This document shows positions 1 to 8,792 of a stretch of DNA of 64,000 bases, in pieces. The DNA is from Neorhizobium sp. (GTDB lineage Bacteria; Pseudomonadota; Alphaproteobacteria; Rhizobiales; Rhizobiaceae). The stretch is taken from assembly GCA_028283725.1 (NCBI GenBank), contig JAPWKC010000004.1:434001-498000 (forward strand). Direction: 5' to 3'. Numbering within the stretch: position 1 is the first letter of the stretch; every line of letters begins with the position of its first letter. A program made the translations under genes and the position numbers. Below the pieces are notes generated by a model, which saw only the letters and a program-made list of their open reading frames with translations, did no database searches and was not told the origin of the DNA.

Positions 1-6
1 GCGACA

Positions 7-135
7 TCATTCGCCGGGACGACCGGTCGGGCGCGTTTTCTTCTCGACGTAGCGGGAGTGAAGGGCAATGCCCCAACCAGCTCCTGCGAGAAGAAACGGA
101 AGCACGTACCAGAAGAAGATATATCCCGACGTCAT
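7..135 (-). CDS. tiny single-span membrane protein (42 aa), translationally coupled
   Basis: I do not recognise this protein. The chain starts MTSGYIFFWYVLPFLLAGAG and is almost entirely one hydrophobic segment followed by a short basic tail (EKKTRPTGRPGE), so it is probably a one-span inner-membrane protein. The start was chosen because GGAGG lies about 8 bases upstream and because the ATG overlaps the stop of the preceding small gene as ATGA. That overlap points to coupled translation and a shared task. The function is unknown; the overlap and SD make it likely to be real. Confidence 0.6.
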   Translation of the reverse strand: MTSGYIFFWYVLPFLLAGAGWGIALHSRYVEKKTRPTGRPGE

Positions 136-389
136 GTCCGCAAACCTCCGAGAGCGCTCCGACCAGCCAAATGTAATAGCCAAGCGGCAACAAGCCAACT
201 GACAAGTGCGGCTACCGGCATCCATCTGAATTCCAACGCTGTTAGTGGCGCAATCTGCCCGAATACGCCAACAACGACCGACGCCGTCGAGAGCCGATCG
301 AGGGAAGCCGCCAGATACGTCGTTCGCTCGTTGTGAACCAGATCCATCGGCTCGCCAATAAAGTGACTGTATGTCATATTATTGATCAT
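132..389 (-). CDS. small hypothetical membrane protein (85 aa)
   Basis: This is an unrecognised small protein with a polar N-terminal third (MINNMTYSHFIGEPMDLVH) and a hydrophobic C-terminal half that could form one or two membrane spans (ASVVVGVFGQIAPL; VAALVSWLVAAWLLHLAG). A longer reading frame begins inside the trigger-factor terminator hairpin and was rejected, so I start at the ATG at 389. Its stop overlaps the start of the next tiny membrane gene (ATGA), which suggests a two-gene unit. The layout resembles holin-like or small accessory membrane pairs, but nothing more specific can be supported. Confidence 0.55.
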   Translation of the reverse strand: MINNMTYSHFIGEPMDLVHNERTTYLAASLDRLSTASVVVGVFGQIAPLTALEFRWMPVAALVSWLVAAWLLHLAGRSALGGLRT

Positions 390-411
390 CCGGCCACCGT
401 GTGCAAGCGCG

Positions 412-449
412 CTGAAAACCGAAAAGGCCGGAGCGTTTCCGCTCCGGCC
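412..449 (-). terminator. intrinsic terminator of tig
   Basis: A 10-bp perfect stem (426-435 with 440-449) encloses a GAAA loop on the minus strand and is followed by TTTTCGGTTTTC. It lies 26 bases after the trigger-factor stop. Confidence 0.85.
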
Positions 450-474
450 TTTCGTCATGTCGATGCCTTAAAGA

Positions 475-1953
475 TTACTCGGCGCTGTCTTCAGCAGCCT
501 TCTTCTTCGGGGCAGCCTTTTTCTTCGGAGCGGCTTCTTCGCCCTCAGCGGCTTCGGCCTTGGCCTTCTTCGGCGCAGCCTTCTTCTTGGCTGGCTTGTC
601 GCCTTCTTCGGCTTCGCCTTCAGCCATCAGCTCTTCCTTGGAGACGGTCTTGTCGGTGACCTTCACTTCGGAGAGCAGCTTGTCGATGACCTTCTCTTCG
701 AAGATCGGGGCGCGAAGCGAGGCGGACGCGCCGGGGGTGTTGCGGAAGAAATCGAGGATTTCCTTCTGCTGGCCCGGGAACTGCTGCAGCTGAGCGTAGA
801 GAGCGCGCTGCATTTCTTCTTCGGTCACTTCGACGCCGGCCTTTTCGCCGATTTCGGAGAGAACGAGGCCGAGACGGACGCGACGTTCAGCGAGCTTGCG
901 GTATTCTGCGCGAGCCTCTTCCTCGGTCGTCTCTTCGTCTTCGAAGGTCTTGCCCGACTGTTCCAGATCGGTGTTGATCTGGCGCCAGATGTTGTCGAAC
1001 TCGGCGTCAACCAGGGTTGCCGGCGTGTCGAAGGCGTACATCTCGTCGAGCTGGTCGAGGATCTGACGCTTGACCTTCTGACGGGTCATGTTGCCGTACT
1101 GGCTTTCGATCTGGCCGCGAACGATTTCCTTCAGACGATCGGCCGATTCGATGCCGAGCTTGGAGGCGAGTTCGTCGTTGATCTCGACTTCGCCGGCGGC
1201 AGCAACTTCCTTGACGGTGATGTCGAAGGTTGCATCCTTGCCGGCAAGGTTTTCAGCCGGGTAGTCAGCCGGGAACGTTACGGTGATCTGCTTTTCGTCG
1301 CCAGCCTTGACGCCGACGAGCTGGTCTTCGAAGCCCGGAATGAAACGGCCCGAGCCGATAACCAGTTCGGCGTCTTCTGCAGCGCCGCCGTCGAAGGCAA
1401 CGCCGTCGACCTTGCCGAGGTAGTTCATGGTGACGCGGTCGCCATCAGCAGCCTTGCCATCCTTCGTTTCGAAGGTGCGGGCGCTTTCGGCGATCTTCAT
1501 GATCTGCTCGGTGACTTCGTCTTCCGAGATCTCGACCACTTCGCGGGTGACGGCGATGCCATCCGTCGACTTCAGCTCGATCGCCGGGATAACTTCGTAG
1601 GCGAGCGTGAATTCGAAATCGGCTTCGGCGCTCAGGATCTTTTCGGCTTCGGCCTCGTCCTCGGTCATCGAGATCGACGGCTGGGTCGCAGACTTTTCGC
1701 CACGCTCGGACAGGATCTGGGTCGGGCGGTCGCGGACGATCTCGTTGACGAGATCAGCCATGATCGACTTGCCATACATCTTCTTCAGATGCGCCATCGG
1801 CACTTTGCCCGGACGGAAACCGTTGATGCGGACCTTGTCCTTGGCATCGGCCAGGCGAACATTGAGTTCGGAAGCCATGTCCTGCTTCGGAATGACGACC
1901 TTGATTTCGCGCTTCAGCCCTTCAGCGAGCGTTTCGGTAACCTGCATTTTCAT
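475..1953 (-). CDS. tig: trigger factor (ribosome-associated chaperone / prolyl isomerase)
   Basis: Trigger factor binds the ribosome exit tunnel and receives nascent chains. All three family domains are visible. The N-terminal ribosome-binding domain carries the GFRPGKVP signature near residue 46. A central FKBP-type isomerase domain follows (about 160-245, with [10 protein letters not shown] and [15 protein letters not shown]). A helical C-terminal chaperone domain comes next. The last 50 or so residues are an alanine/lysine/glutamate-rich tail (repeats of APKKKAA), typical of rhizobial homologues. The length of 492 aa fits. It is a single gene with its own terminator, with tRNA-Leu on the same strand upstream. 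Confidence 0.97.
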   Translation of the reverse strand: MKMQVTETLAEGLKREIKVVIPKQDMASELNVRLADAKDKVRINGFRPGKVPMAHLKKMYGKSIMADLVNEIVRDRPTQILSERGEKSATQPSISMTEDEAEAEKILSAEADFEFTLAYEVIPAIELKSTDGIAVTREVVEISEDEVTEQIMKIAESARTFETKDGKAADGDRVTMNYLGKVDGVAFDGGAAEDAELVIGSGRFIPGFEDQLVGVKAGDEKQITVTFPADYPAENLAGKDATFDITVKEVAAAGEVEINDELASKLGIESADRLKEIVRGQIESQYGNMTRQKVKRQILDQLDEMYAFDTPATLVDAEFDNIWRQINTDLEQSGKTFEDEETTEEEARAEYRKLAERRVRLGLVLSEIGEKAGVEVTEEEMQRALYAQLQQFPGQQKEILDFFRNTPGASASLRAPIFEEKVIDKLLSEVKVTDKTVSKEELMAEGEAEEGDKPAKKKAAPKKAKAEAAEGEEAAPKKKAAPKKKAAEDSAE

Positions 1954-2092
1954 ACCTTCTTATCGGGGCGGCGGTGCTCAGACAGCCGTTATACGTTTCA
2001 ATGAGCACACCACCGGAACTTCAAAGTGACCAGCTGCGGCTTCGGAGCGTCTCAGCTCCACCGGAAGGCGGCGAACCGCATTCCTGACGAAC

Positions 2093-2177
<85 letters not shown>

Positions 2178-2900
2178 GCCCAACGTCGAAAATCCTCGCA
2201 CAGAGGCCTTCCGGAGCGCGCGTCTCTATATCACCCGTTTTTGTGCACGCAAAGGGAAAATGACAGTTATACGGCGACCATCGCAGGCGAATGCCGGGGA
2301 CCTGCAAAGCCCTCCCTTCGACGATGACAGAACGTGTCGGACGGGAATGTGACGGCGGCCAAGAGAGGATTGCCCGCCGCTGCCCACGGAGATCGCCGAA
2401 CACCGTTCGCCCGTGAAAGAGCCTTGCGCGGCTGGCATGGCGGCCGATTCATTTGCCGCACTGCACAAATGAGACGCCTGCACTTCATAGTGCCGATGCA
2501 AGAAGCGGAATCGGCCTTCGACAGAATCGCCGGCACCTGATGCCAACCGCCCCATTGCGCAAAGTTCAACCGATTTAGATGTGCCGGTCTCACTGCACTC
2601 GCTGAGACCGGCACGCAACCGTTCCGGTGCCCGCAGCTCGCCAGTGTTACGGATGGCATCGCCATCATAATCATCTACAGCCGGCCCGACAGCGGGGCCT
2701 GCTGCCTCAACTTTTCAATTTCGCACAAATAGCGCGCAGAGCAGCAGCCCCATCTTTCGACTTAAACGATTAGATCACGCAAAAACGCATAGGTGCCATC
2801 ACCAATGGGCGCTGTTTAATTTTGCGCCGCAGCATATAGTCGCCTTCAGACAGAGAGGCCGGCCAGATGATTGCCGGCAGGCAATGAAAGAGGACCGACC
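2178..2900. other. long intergenic region, no gene seen
   Basis: I see no convincing coding sequence in these roughly 720 bases. Open frames on both strands lack ribosome sites and have unlikely composition. The one structured element is the 11-bp inverted repeat at 2581-2614. The 3' part should hold the promoter of the DUF1127 gene at 2901. Confidence 0.5.
2581..2614. repeat. 11-bp perfect inverted repeat (strong hairpin)
   Basis: GTGCCGGTCTC at 2581-2591 is the exact reverse complement of GAGACCGGCAC at 2604-2614, with a 12-nt loop between. There is no T-run, and the nearest gene is 290 bases away. It could be part of a small RNA or a protein-binding site. Confidence 0.55.
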
Positions 2901-3047
2901 ATGAAAATCGCTCAGAAGATCACCAACTGGCGCAAGTACCGCGAAACCGTCACCGAACTCGGCCGGATGAGCGATCGCGAACTCAACGACCTCGGCATCG
3001 GCCGCGCCGACATCCGTCGCGTCGCCCGCACCGCAGTCGGTTTCTGA
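2901..3047 (+). CDS. DUF1127 small protein (48 aa)
   Basis: This is a 48-residue arginine-rich protein of the DUF1127 (YjiS-like) family. The family core W-x(4)-R-x(2)-EL followed by MSDRELNDLGIGRADI is plain. Members are common in alphaproteobacteria. The literature links some of them to RNA metabolism, phosphate and carbon regulation and stress, but the function of this copy is not shown. The start has AGGACC just upstream, and a strong terminator follows 44 bases after the stop, so it is a monocistronic unit. A second, diverged copy lies 360 bases downstream. Confidence 0.88.
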   Translation: MKIAQKITNWRKYRETVTELGRMSDRELNDLGIGRADIRRVARTAVGF

Positions 3048-3404
3048 TTGACGCAGCGACCATAGGGTCGCACAAATTTCAGCCACGTTTAAAACGCCTC
3101 CTTTCGGAGGCGTTTTTCGTTTTGGTGATGTCCGGTAGCGTCACGCACCTCTGCGGCTAGAGGCTATTGCCTATTTTTTTCATTTGAAACCAATTCTTTA
3201 GCGCCATAAGGCCCTGTTTTGGGCAGGCCTCAGTCGCATCTGCTTGTTTTTCAGCCTCAGATGCAAAAATAATCAACACCATGCACATTTGCATGGCAGT
3301 CGCATATTTTTTGCACTGCATTCTTAGCGGTTGCCCATGTATAAGGCTCACATCGCTGGTGACGACGATAGAACACCAGGAAAAAGATGATTGAGGAAAC
3401 GACC
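3048..3404. other. intergenic region between two DUF1127 genes
   Basis: It contains the terminator at 3091-3117 and a weak hairpin followed by T7 around 3160-3180 (AGGC-TATT-GCCT-ATTTTTTT), which could end a short transcript. No coding sequence was seen. The last 100 bases probably hold the promoter of the second DUF1127 gene. Confidence 0.4.
3091..3117 (+). terminator. intrinsic terminator after first DUF1127 gene
   Basis: The stem ACGCCTCC/GGAGGCGT has a TTTC loop and is followed by TTTTT. Confidence 0.88.
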
Positions 3405-3548
3405 ATGAACCCGATCCGTATCGCAAAGAACTGGATCAGCTACCGCCGCACGATGAACGAACTGGGCAACCTGTCTTCCCAGGCTCTCAACGACATCGGC
3501 CTGACCCGCTACGACATCCGCAACATCGCTTCGCGCTCCTTCCGTTAA
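3405..3548 (+). CDS. DUF1127 small protein (47 aa), second copy
   Basis: This 47-residue member of the DUF1127 family has the pattern [17 protein letters not shown] and then [12 protein letters not shown], aligning end to end with the copy at 2901 at roughly one third identity. An in-frame ATG 18 bases upstream also exists, but GAGGAAA sits 7 bases before the chosen start and the resulting N-terminus matches the family. It has its own terminator. The two tandem copies with separate terminators look like an old duplication under independent control. Confidence 0.87.
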   Translation: MNPIRIAKNWISYRRTMNELGNLSSQALNDIGLTRYDIRNIASRSFR

Positions 3549-3650
3549 TTCGGGCCGTAAACCGGTCGGCTTTTCAAAGGCTGAAGCGCGCAGGCAAGAT
3601 GCTGCGGCAAGTCGCTGGGATCCAGCGAGACATCCAAGGACGATCGAAGG

Positions 3651-3672
3651 GCACCTTTTCAGGTGCCTTTTT
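3651..3672 (+). terminator. intrinsic terminator after second DUF1127 gene
   Basis: The stem GGCACCT/AGGTGCC has a TTTC loop and a TTTTT tail. It lies just before trmFO. Confidence 0.88.
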
Positions 3673-3711
3673 GATTCCGGTCCTTTTCGCGACGTGATAT
3701 GGACCGCCGCC

Positions 3712-5136
3712 ATGAGCAACACATCCGTTTCTTCCCTTCACCCTGCCCCCATCCATATCGTCGGCGGCGGCCTTGCCGGTTCGGAAGCCGCCTGGCAGAT
3801 CGCGTCCGCCGGCGTGCCAGTCATCCTGCATGAAATGCGCGGCGTGCGCGGCACCGATGCACACAAGACGGACGGGCTTGCGGAACTGGTCTGTTCCAAT
3901 TCCTTCCGCTCGGACGATGCGACGGCAAATGCCGTCGGCGTCATTCATGCAGAGATGCGGCTTGCCGGTTCGCTGATCATGGCGTGCGCCGACCGGCATC
4001 AGGTTCCGGCCGGTGGTGCGCTCGCGGTCGATCGGGACGGTTTTTCCGACGCCGTCACCGAGGCGATCCATCAGCATCCGCTGATCACCGTCGTGCGCGA
4101 GGAAGTCGTCGGCGTTCCGCCTAAGGAATGGGATCTCGCCATCGTCGCGACCGGCCCGCTGACCTCCGCTGCGCTTGCAAAGTCGATCCAGTCTGAAACC
4201 GGCGAAGACCAGCTCGCCTTCTTCGATGCGATCGCCCCGATCGTGCATCGCGATTCGATCGACATGGATATCTGCTGGTACCAGTCGCGCTACGACAAGG
4301 TCGGTCCGGGCGGTACAGGCAAGGACTATATCAACTGCCCGCTCGATCAGGACCAGTACAATGCCTTCCTCGATGCGCTGATCGCAGGCGACACTGTCGG
4401 TTTCAAGGAATGGGAAGGGACACCCTATTTCGACGGCTGCCTGCCGATCGAGGTGATGGCGGAGCGTGGTCGCGAGACGCTGCGCCATGGCCCGATGAAG
4501 CCGATGGGGCTGACCAATTCGCATAATCCCACGGTGAAAGCCTATGCGGTCGTGCAGCTCAGACAGGATAATGCGCTCGGCACGCTCTACAACATGGTCG
4601 GTTTCCAGACGAAGCTGAAATATGGCGCACAGGCGGAAATCTTCCGGATGATCCCCGGCCTGCAGAATGCCGAATTCGCCCGCCTCGGCGGCCTGCATCG
4701 CAACACCTATATCCAGTCGCCGGCGTTGCTCGACCGTACGCTGACGCTCAAAAGCCGGCCGGGCCTGCGTTTTGCGGGTCAGATCACCGGCTGCGAGGGG
4801 TATGTGGAAAGTTCGGCCATCGGCCTTCTCGCCGGCCGGTTCGCGGCTGCCGAGCGCAAGGGCGAAACGCTCGTTCTGCCGCCGGCGACCACCGCATTCG
4901 GCTCGCTGCTCGGCCATATCACCGGTGGCCACCTGATGACCGACGAAGAACCGGGCAAGCGCTCGTTTCAGCCGATGAACGTCAATTTCGGCCTATTTCC
5001 GGAACTGGAGCCGGGCTCGATCGTAAAGCCAGAAGGCGTGAAGCGTTTTCGCGGCAAGGACAAGACGATCATGAAGCGGCAACTGCTCTCGGCGCGGGCG
5101 CTCAAGGATTGCGCCGCATGGCTCGAACGGCACTGA
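3712..5136 (+). CDS. trmFO: FAD/folate-dependent tRNA (uracil-54-C5) methyltransferase
   Basis: TrmFO makes m5U54 in the T-loop of tRNA, using methylenetetrahydrofolate and FADH2. The FAD-binding start [14 protein letters not shown] is followed by the HEMR motif, and [10 protein letters not shown] and [11 protein letters not shown] are family signatures. The C-terminal half has RTYIQSP-type and [12 protein letters not shown] motifs. The chosen ATG gives 474 aa, the usual length; an in-frame ATG six codons upstream is possible. The gene stands alone, convergent with the minus-strand yajC-region genes. Confidence 0.96.
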   Translation: MSNTSVSSLHPAPIHIVGGGLAGSEAAWQIASAGVPVILHEMRGVRGTDAHKTDGLAELVCSNSFRSDDATANAVGVIHAEMRLAGSLIMACADRHQVPAGGALAVDRDGFSDAVTEAIHQHPLITVVREEVVGVPPKEWDLAIVATGPLTSAALAKSIQSETGEDQLAFFDAIAPIVHRDSIDMDICWYQSRYDKVGPGGTGKDYINCPLDQDQYNAFLDALIAGDTVGFKEWEGTPYFDGCLPIEVMAERGRETLRHGPMKPMGLTNSHNPTVKAYAVVQLRQDNALGTLYNMVGFQTKLKYGAQAEIFRMIPGLQNAEFARLGGLHRNTYIQSPALLDRTLTLKSRPGLRFAGQITGCEGYVESSAIGLLAGRFAAAERKGETLVLPPATTAFGSLLGHITGGHLMTDEEPGKRSFQPMNVNFGLFPELEPGSIVKPEGVKRFRGKDKTIMKRQLLSARALKDCAAWLERH

Positions 5137-5169
5137 CCCCGTCCGGAAAGACCTGCGAGAAGCCGAGGA

Positions 5170-5643
5170 TCAGTGAGCAGAGGCCGGCGCGCCACCGGTG
5201 CCGGCCGGCTTCTCGGCGCTCTCTGCCGTCAGATAATTGTCGAGCAACCAGAGCGACACTTCGGCCGCTTCCTGCTCGTTCTTGAAGACGAACGTGCCGC
5301 TCTGTGTCGGCGCATCGAAAAACTCGGCGGCAAAACCCTTCGAATCGCTGCGCGGCGTGATGCGCACGCGGCCGGGTTCGATCAGGTGGCAGGCATTATG
5401 ATGCTTGTGGGCCTTCATGATGCCGGCCTTGCCGTCATGCAGGCGCACGAAGATCGCCTTGCCGTCTGCCGTTGCGCGCAGGCTGCGGATCGCTTCGCCC
5501 GGAAATGCCTTGCCGAATTCCAGGATCGCGAGACCGAGGTCGTTGTCGCTTTCCTCGCCGTTCAGCTTGGCTACACGCGTCGCATAATAGGCAAGCCCGA
5601 CAACGATCGCGCAAAAAATGCTCCAGACGATAATAGGGCTCAT
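5170..5643 (-). CDS. membrane-anchored hypothetical protein (157 aa)
   Basis: I do not recognise a named family. The N-terminus MSPIIVWSIFCAIVVGLAYYA is one membrane span. The remaining 135 residues look globular and cytoplasmic or periplasmic, with no cysteine pair and one histidine cluster (KAHKHHNACHL). The composition and codon use match the neighbours and the chain is well ordered, so it is probably a conserved rhizobial protein. It ends tail to tail with trmFO and follows the squalene-synthase-family gene on the same strand after a 328-bp gap, so it probably has its own promoter. Confidence 0.8.
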   Translation of the reverse strand: MSPIIVWSIFCAIVVGLAYYATRVAKLNGEESDNDLGLAILEFGKAFPGEAIRSLRATADGKAIFVRLHDGKAGIMKAHKHHNACHLIEPGRVRITPRSDSKGFAAEFFDAPTQSGTFVFKNEQEAAEVSLWLLDNYLTAESAEKPAGTGGAPASAH

Positions 5644-5971
5644 CTAACTTCCTCTCCAGGTCGGAGCGACCTGCCAAATTGGCGGCGATCAATCCGAGCG
5701 GCTCTCCCGCGCCTAAAGCATGTCCGCCTTCTTCGAAACGCGAAAATGCTCTATCTCTCTGTTTCCTCGCAATGCCGGCGGCAAACCGGTTCCTACTTTT
5801 GCTGGAATTGTTTTAGCTCTTAGCCGACGAAGCTTGTGCGAATTTGACGTTCGGCAGGCGGACCTGCGCTCGCCGCGATGCTTGAGATCGGGTGCTGGGC
5901 TTTCAGCTGTTGCTTCGATGCATGCCGAGATCGCGGAACAGAAGCCCACCCTGCCGCGACATGCTTTCGTG
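5644..5971. other. intergenic region, no gene seen
   Basis: These 328 bases lie between two minus-strand genes. I see no coding sequence, RNA gene or clear terminator. The promoter of the 157-aa membrane protein should be here. Confidence 0.4.
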
Positions 5972-6835
5972 TCAGAAACGGCGCAGGAAAGCCGTCTTCA
6001 TCATCTGCACTTGCCGGCGCCATTGCGGCAAAAGCAGCTTGCCTTCAAGCGCCAACCCGCCATGGCGGCTCGCCTTGACCAGCACCGGGCCGGCAAGCGC
6101 TACCGGCAGATAGGCACCGACGAGGGCTGATGGCACCGGGCCGGCGGCGCGCGCGCGTGCCAGATGATCCAGCCCGAGGCCGGCCAGCGCTTCCACCGCC
6201 GCCACCTGCTGTTCGTTCCGCTCGCCCGCCAGAAACGCGTCCCGGTCGAGGCCGGTCGCCGACAGGATATCCTGCGGGAGAAACATCTGGCCACGTCGCG
6301 AATGGATCGGCAGGAGAAGCAGGAAGCCGGCGATCGCCTGGGCAACACCTGCATGTCCGGCTCGATCTGCAGAACCCGCGGCTTCCTCGGGCGCCAGAAT
6401 GAGGCTTGCAAGCTGGATCAGCGCCGAGGCGGTTTCACCCGCATAGCCTTCGAGCGCGCCGCGATCCGGCAAGGGATCGTCGTAGAGATCGAAGAGACGG
6501 GCGTCGATCATGTTCATGAAGGTCTGGCGTGGCAGGCGATGGGCCTCGATCACGACCAGCAATTCCTCGGCAACCGGGTTGCCTTCGCCGCTCGAATTGC
6601 CGTCCAGAAGATCCCGCCACCATTGCAGGCGGATTTCGCCGGGAAGCGGCTCGCGCACGAGATCGCGGATACGGGCGATCTCGGCATTGAAGGCATAAAG
6701 GGCGGCCAGTGCTGCGCGCTTGTCTTCGGGCGACAGAAGGCAGGCAAGATATCGGTCACGGTCGGTGTCGCGCAGCGTCGAAAGGCAGGCACTCGCCCGT
6801 TCCAGATCGCCGGATATCGAAGAAGACGCCGTCAT
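5972..6835 (-). CDS. squalene/phytoene synthase family protein
   Basis: This 287-aa all-helical protein belongs to the squalene/phytoene synthase superfamily. The stretch ALAALYAFNAEIARIRD (around residue 42-58), then LQWWRDLL and a GYAGETASAL block, match the family. I do not see the two aspartate-rich DxxxD metal-binding motifs that true synthases need. It therefore resembles the NDUFAF6-like, probably non-catalytic branch more than a carotenoid or hopanoid enzyme. Its start overlaps the stop of the Mth938-type gene by four bases (ATGA). NDUFAF6 and NDUFAF3 (the Mth938 family) both assist complex I assembly in mitochondria, which makes the coupling suggestive. Confidence 0.85.
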   Translation of the reverse strand: MTASSSISGDLERASACLSTLRDTDRDRYLACLLSPEDKRAALAALYAFNAEIARIRDLVREPLPGEIRLQWWRDLLDGNSSGEGNPVAEELLVVIEAHRLPRQTFMNMIDARLFDLYDDPLPDRGALEGYAGETASALIQLASLILAPEEAAGSADRAGHAGVAQAIAGFLLLLPIHSRRGQMFLPQDILSATGLDRDAFLAGERNEQQVAAVEALAGLGLDHLARARAAGPVPSALVGAYLPVALAGPVLVKASRHGGLALEGKLLLPQWRRQVQMMKTAFLRRF

Positions 6836-7224
6836 TGTTCGACGGCAACCAGGGCGGCCGCGACCGCGCGTTCCTCGGCGAGCATGATATTATAGGTGCG
6901 CACGGCAGCGCCGGTATTCATCGGGTCGGCCGAGATGCCGGCGGCGCGGAAGGCTGCCTTCAATTCGGCCGGCAGGGGCCGCATGTTATCACCAGTGCCG
7001 ACCAGCAAAACCTCGATGTCGCGTGCCTCCGCGATGACGCGGGTGAAGGCCTCGACCGTCAGCGGGTCGCCGGCGGTGAAATCCCAGCCGTGTACGCCGG
7101 AGGGCAGGAAAAGCAGCGAGCCGCGATGCGACATGTCGGCAAAGCGGAAGCCGCCATTCCCGTAGGCGTCGATCGGTGCCTTGCCGGGAAAATGCTGTTC
7201 GCGGATTTCGATGCCTCTGGCCAT
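6832..7224 (-). CDS. Mth938-like domain protein (NDUFAF3/DUF498 family)
   Basis: This is a compact 130-aa protein of the Mth938/DUF498 family. It shows IDAYGNGGFRFADMSHRGSL, then the conserved GVHGWDF segment and EVLLVGTGDNMRPL. The frame is open further upstream, but that part encodes basic low-complexity sequence, so I start at MARGIEIREQHF. Eukaryotic NDUFAF3 is a complex I assembly factor; the bacterial role is unproven. It is coupled by ATGA overlap to the squalene-synthase-family gene. In related genomes secDF normally sits just upstream; here yajC and its terminator directly precede it. Confidence 0.88.
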   Translation of the reverse strand: MARGIEIREQHFPGKAPIDAYGNGGFRFADMSHRGSLLFLPSGVHGWDFTAGDPLTVEAFTRVIAEARDIEVLLVGTGDNMRPLPAELKAAFRAAGISADPMNTGAAVRTYNIMLAEERAVAAALVAVEQ

Positions 7225-7270
7225 GTCCGGCCCTCTCCCAATTGCAATCGGGGCACAGGCAAATCCGGCC

Positions 7271-7301
7271 CCAAAACAAAGCAGGGCGGCCAAAGCCGCC
7301 C
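7271..7301 (-). terminator. intrinsic terminator after yajC
   Basis: On the minus strand the stem GGGCGGC/GCCGCCC has a TTTG loop, followed by TGCTTTGTTTTGG. It separates yajC from the Mth938-type gene. Confidence 0.7.
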
Positions 7302-7324
7302 TCGCCCGTCCGTTCACACGGACT

Positions 7325-7681
7325 TTACTTCGATGCGGCTTCGGTCTTGACCGGCTCGCCCTTGACGCGAATTTCGGCCACATAGGAGCGAACGACGCGA
7401 ATCTTGACGCCTTCGGCGATCTCGACTTCCAGCTCGTTGTCGTCCACGACCTTGCTCACCTTGCCGGTGATGCCGCCGCCGAGCACGACCTGATCGCCAC
7501 GACGGATGTTCGACAGCGTTTCCTGACGCTTCTTCGCCTGATTGCGCTGCGGGCGGATGAGGAAGAAGTACCAGACCACCATCAGAGGGGCGAAAAGAAG
7601 CACCATCTGCAGGATCGAATCCGTGCTGGAGGCGGCGGGTGCGGCGCCGGTCGCCTGGGCGAGCGCGTCGGTAATGAACAT
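7325..7681 (-). CDS. yajC: Sec translocon accessory subunit YajC
   Basis: YajC is the small partner of SecDF in the Sec holotranslocon. Residues 23-42 (ILQMVLLFAPLMVVWYFFLI) are the single membrane span, followed by the signature RPQRNQAKKRQE and the conserved cytoplasmic GDQVVLGGGITGKV. The length of 118 aa is normal. The gene appears to be transcribed alone, because a terminator follows immediately and secDF is not next to it. The DUF815 ATPase is divergent upstream. Confidence 0.96.
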   Translation of the reverse strand: MFITDALAQATGAAPAASSTDSILQMVLLFAPLMVVWYFFLIRPQRNQAKKRQETLSNIRRGDQVVLGGGITGKVSKVVDDNELEVEIAEGVKIRVVRSYVAEIRVKGEPVKTEAASK

Positions 7682-7896
7682 CGAGAACTCCTAAGATCGT
7701 CGGAGACCCCGGGCCCCCGTTATAAGCCGCCGGACTATAGTTGTGATGGGTCGGAATGCAACAGAGACACGCCACAAACACACCTCGAAGCGTACCAAAT
7801 CCACGGTCTTGCATCTTTTGGCATGCACGAACCCGTGATACCGCAGCCATGGACGACACTGGTTTCCTGCATAACTGGATCACACCGGAGAATAGC

Positions 7897-8769
7897 ATGA
7901 CGCAAGACCTTACTCCTCTCCTGCTTGCGGAAGTCCGCCGGCTTGCCGATGCGATCGAGCGGCTGGCAGGCCCTGCCCCGGCCGCCAACGACTGGAATGC
8001 GGCCGACTGTTTCGTCTGGGTGCCGGCCCGCCAGTATCTTTCGCCCGTGGCCAGGCCGAACCGGGTGGCGCTGACGCTGATCCGCGGGGTCGATCGCGTG
8101 CGCGACATTCTCCACGAAAACACCCTTCGCTTCGCAGACGGCTTTGCCGCCAACAACGTGCTTCTGTGGGGCGCACGCGGCATGGGAAAATCCTCGCTGG
8201 TCAAGGCCGTGCACGAGGATGTGCGGGCATCGAGCGGCGTAGCGCTGAAGCTGATCGAGGTGCATCGCGAGGATATCGCCTCGCTGCCGGCGTTGCTCGA
8301 CATCCTGAAATCCTCTGGCCAGCGGGCAATCGTGTTCTGCGACGATCTCTCGTTCGACCATGACGATACCGCCTATAAATCGCTGAAGGCGGCGCTCGAC
8401 GGCGGTATCGAGGGCCGACCGGACAACGTGCTCTTCTACGCCACCTCCAACCGCCGGCATCTTTTGCCGCGCCACATGATGGAGAACGAGCAATCCACGG
8501 CGATCAACCCGTCGGAAGCGGTCGAGGAAAAGGTGTCGCTGTCGGATCGTTTCGGGCTGTGGCTCGGCTTCCACAAATGCGGCCAGGAGGATTACCTCAC
8601 GATGATCGACGGCTATGCCGAGCATTTCGACCTCGGGCTCGATCGCGAGACCCTGCATGCCGAGGCGCTGGAATGGGCAACGACACGCGGCGGACGTTCA
8701 GGCCGTGTCGCCTGGCAGTATATCCAGGATCTCGCTGGCCGCATGCGCAAGCGGCTCGACCGGGATTGA
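7897..8769 (+). CDS. DUF815-family AAA ATPase
   Basis: This 290-aa protein is a DUF815 ATP-binding protein, an AAA-like P-loop family widespread in bacteria. Walker A is GARGMGKSSL (about residues 92-101) and Walker B is IVFCDDLSF (about 145-153). It is followed by a sensor-like YATSNRRHLLP and an SLSDRFGLWLGF segment typical of the family. The frame is open for 47 codons upstream, but CGGAG lies 8 bases before the chosen ATG. The cellular role of DUF815 is not established. A small unknown gene follows 23 bases later, probably in the same transcript. Confidence 0.9.
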   Translation: MTQDLTPLLLAEVRRLADAIERLAGPAPAANDWNAADCFVWVPARQYLSPVARPNRVALTLIRGVDRVRDILHENTLRFADGFAANNVLLWGARGMGKSSLVKAVHEDVRASSGVALKLIEVHREDIASLPALLDILKSSGQRAIVFCDDLSFDHDDTAYKSLKAALDGGIEGRPDNVLFYATSNRRHLLPRHMMENEQSTAINPSEAVEEKVSLSDRFGLWLGFHKCGQEDYLTMIDGYAEHFDLGLDRETLHAEALEWATTRGGRSGRVAWQYIQDLAGRMRKRLDRD

Positions 8770-8792
8770 GCCGCCACGGGACCGAGGCCCGG

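Noticed and set aside
3574..4932. 452-codon open frame on the minus strand
   Set aside because: It lies opposite trmFO, whose domains are clear. The antisense translation has no family features and arises from the GC-rich codon pattern.
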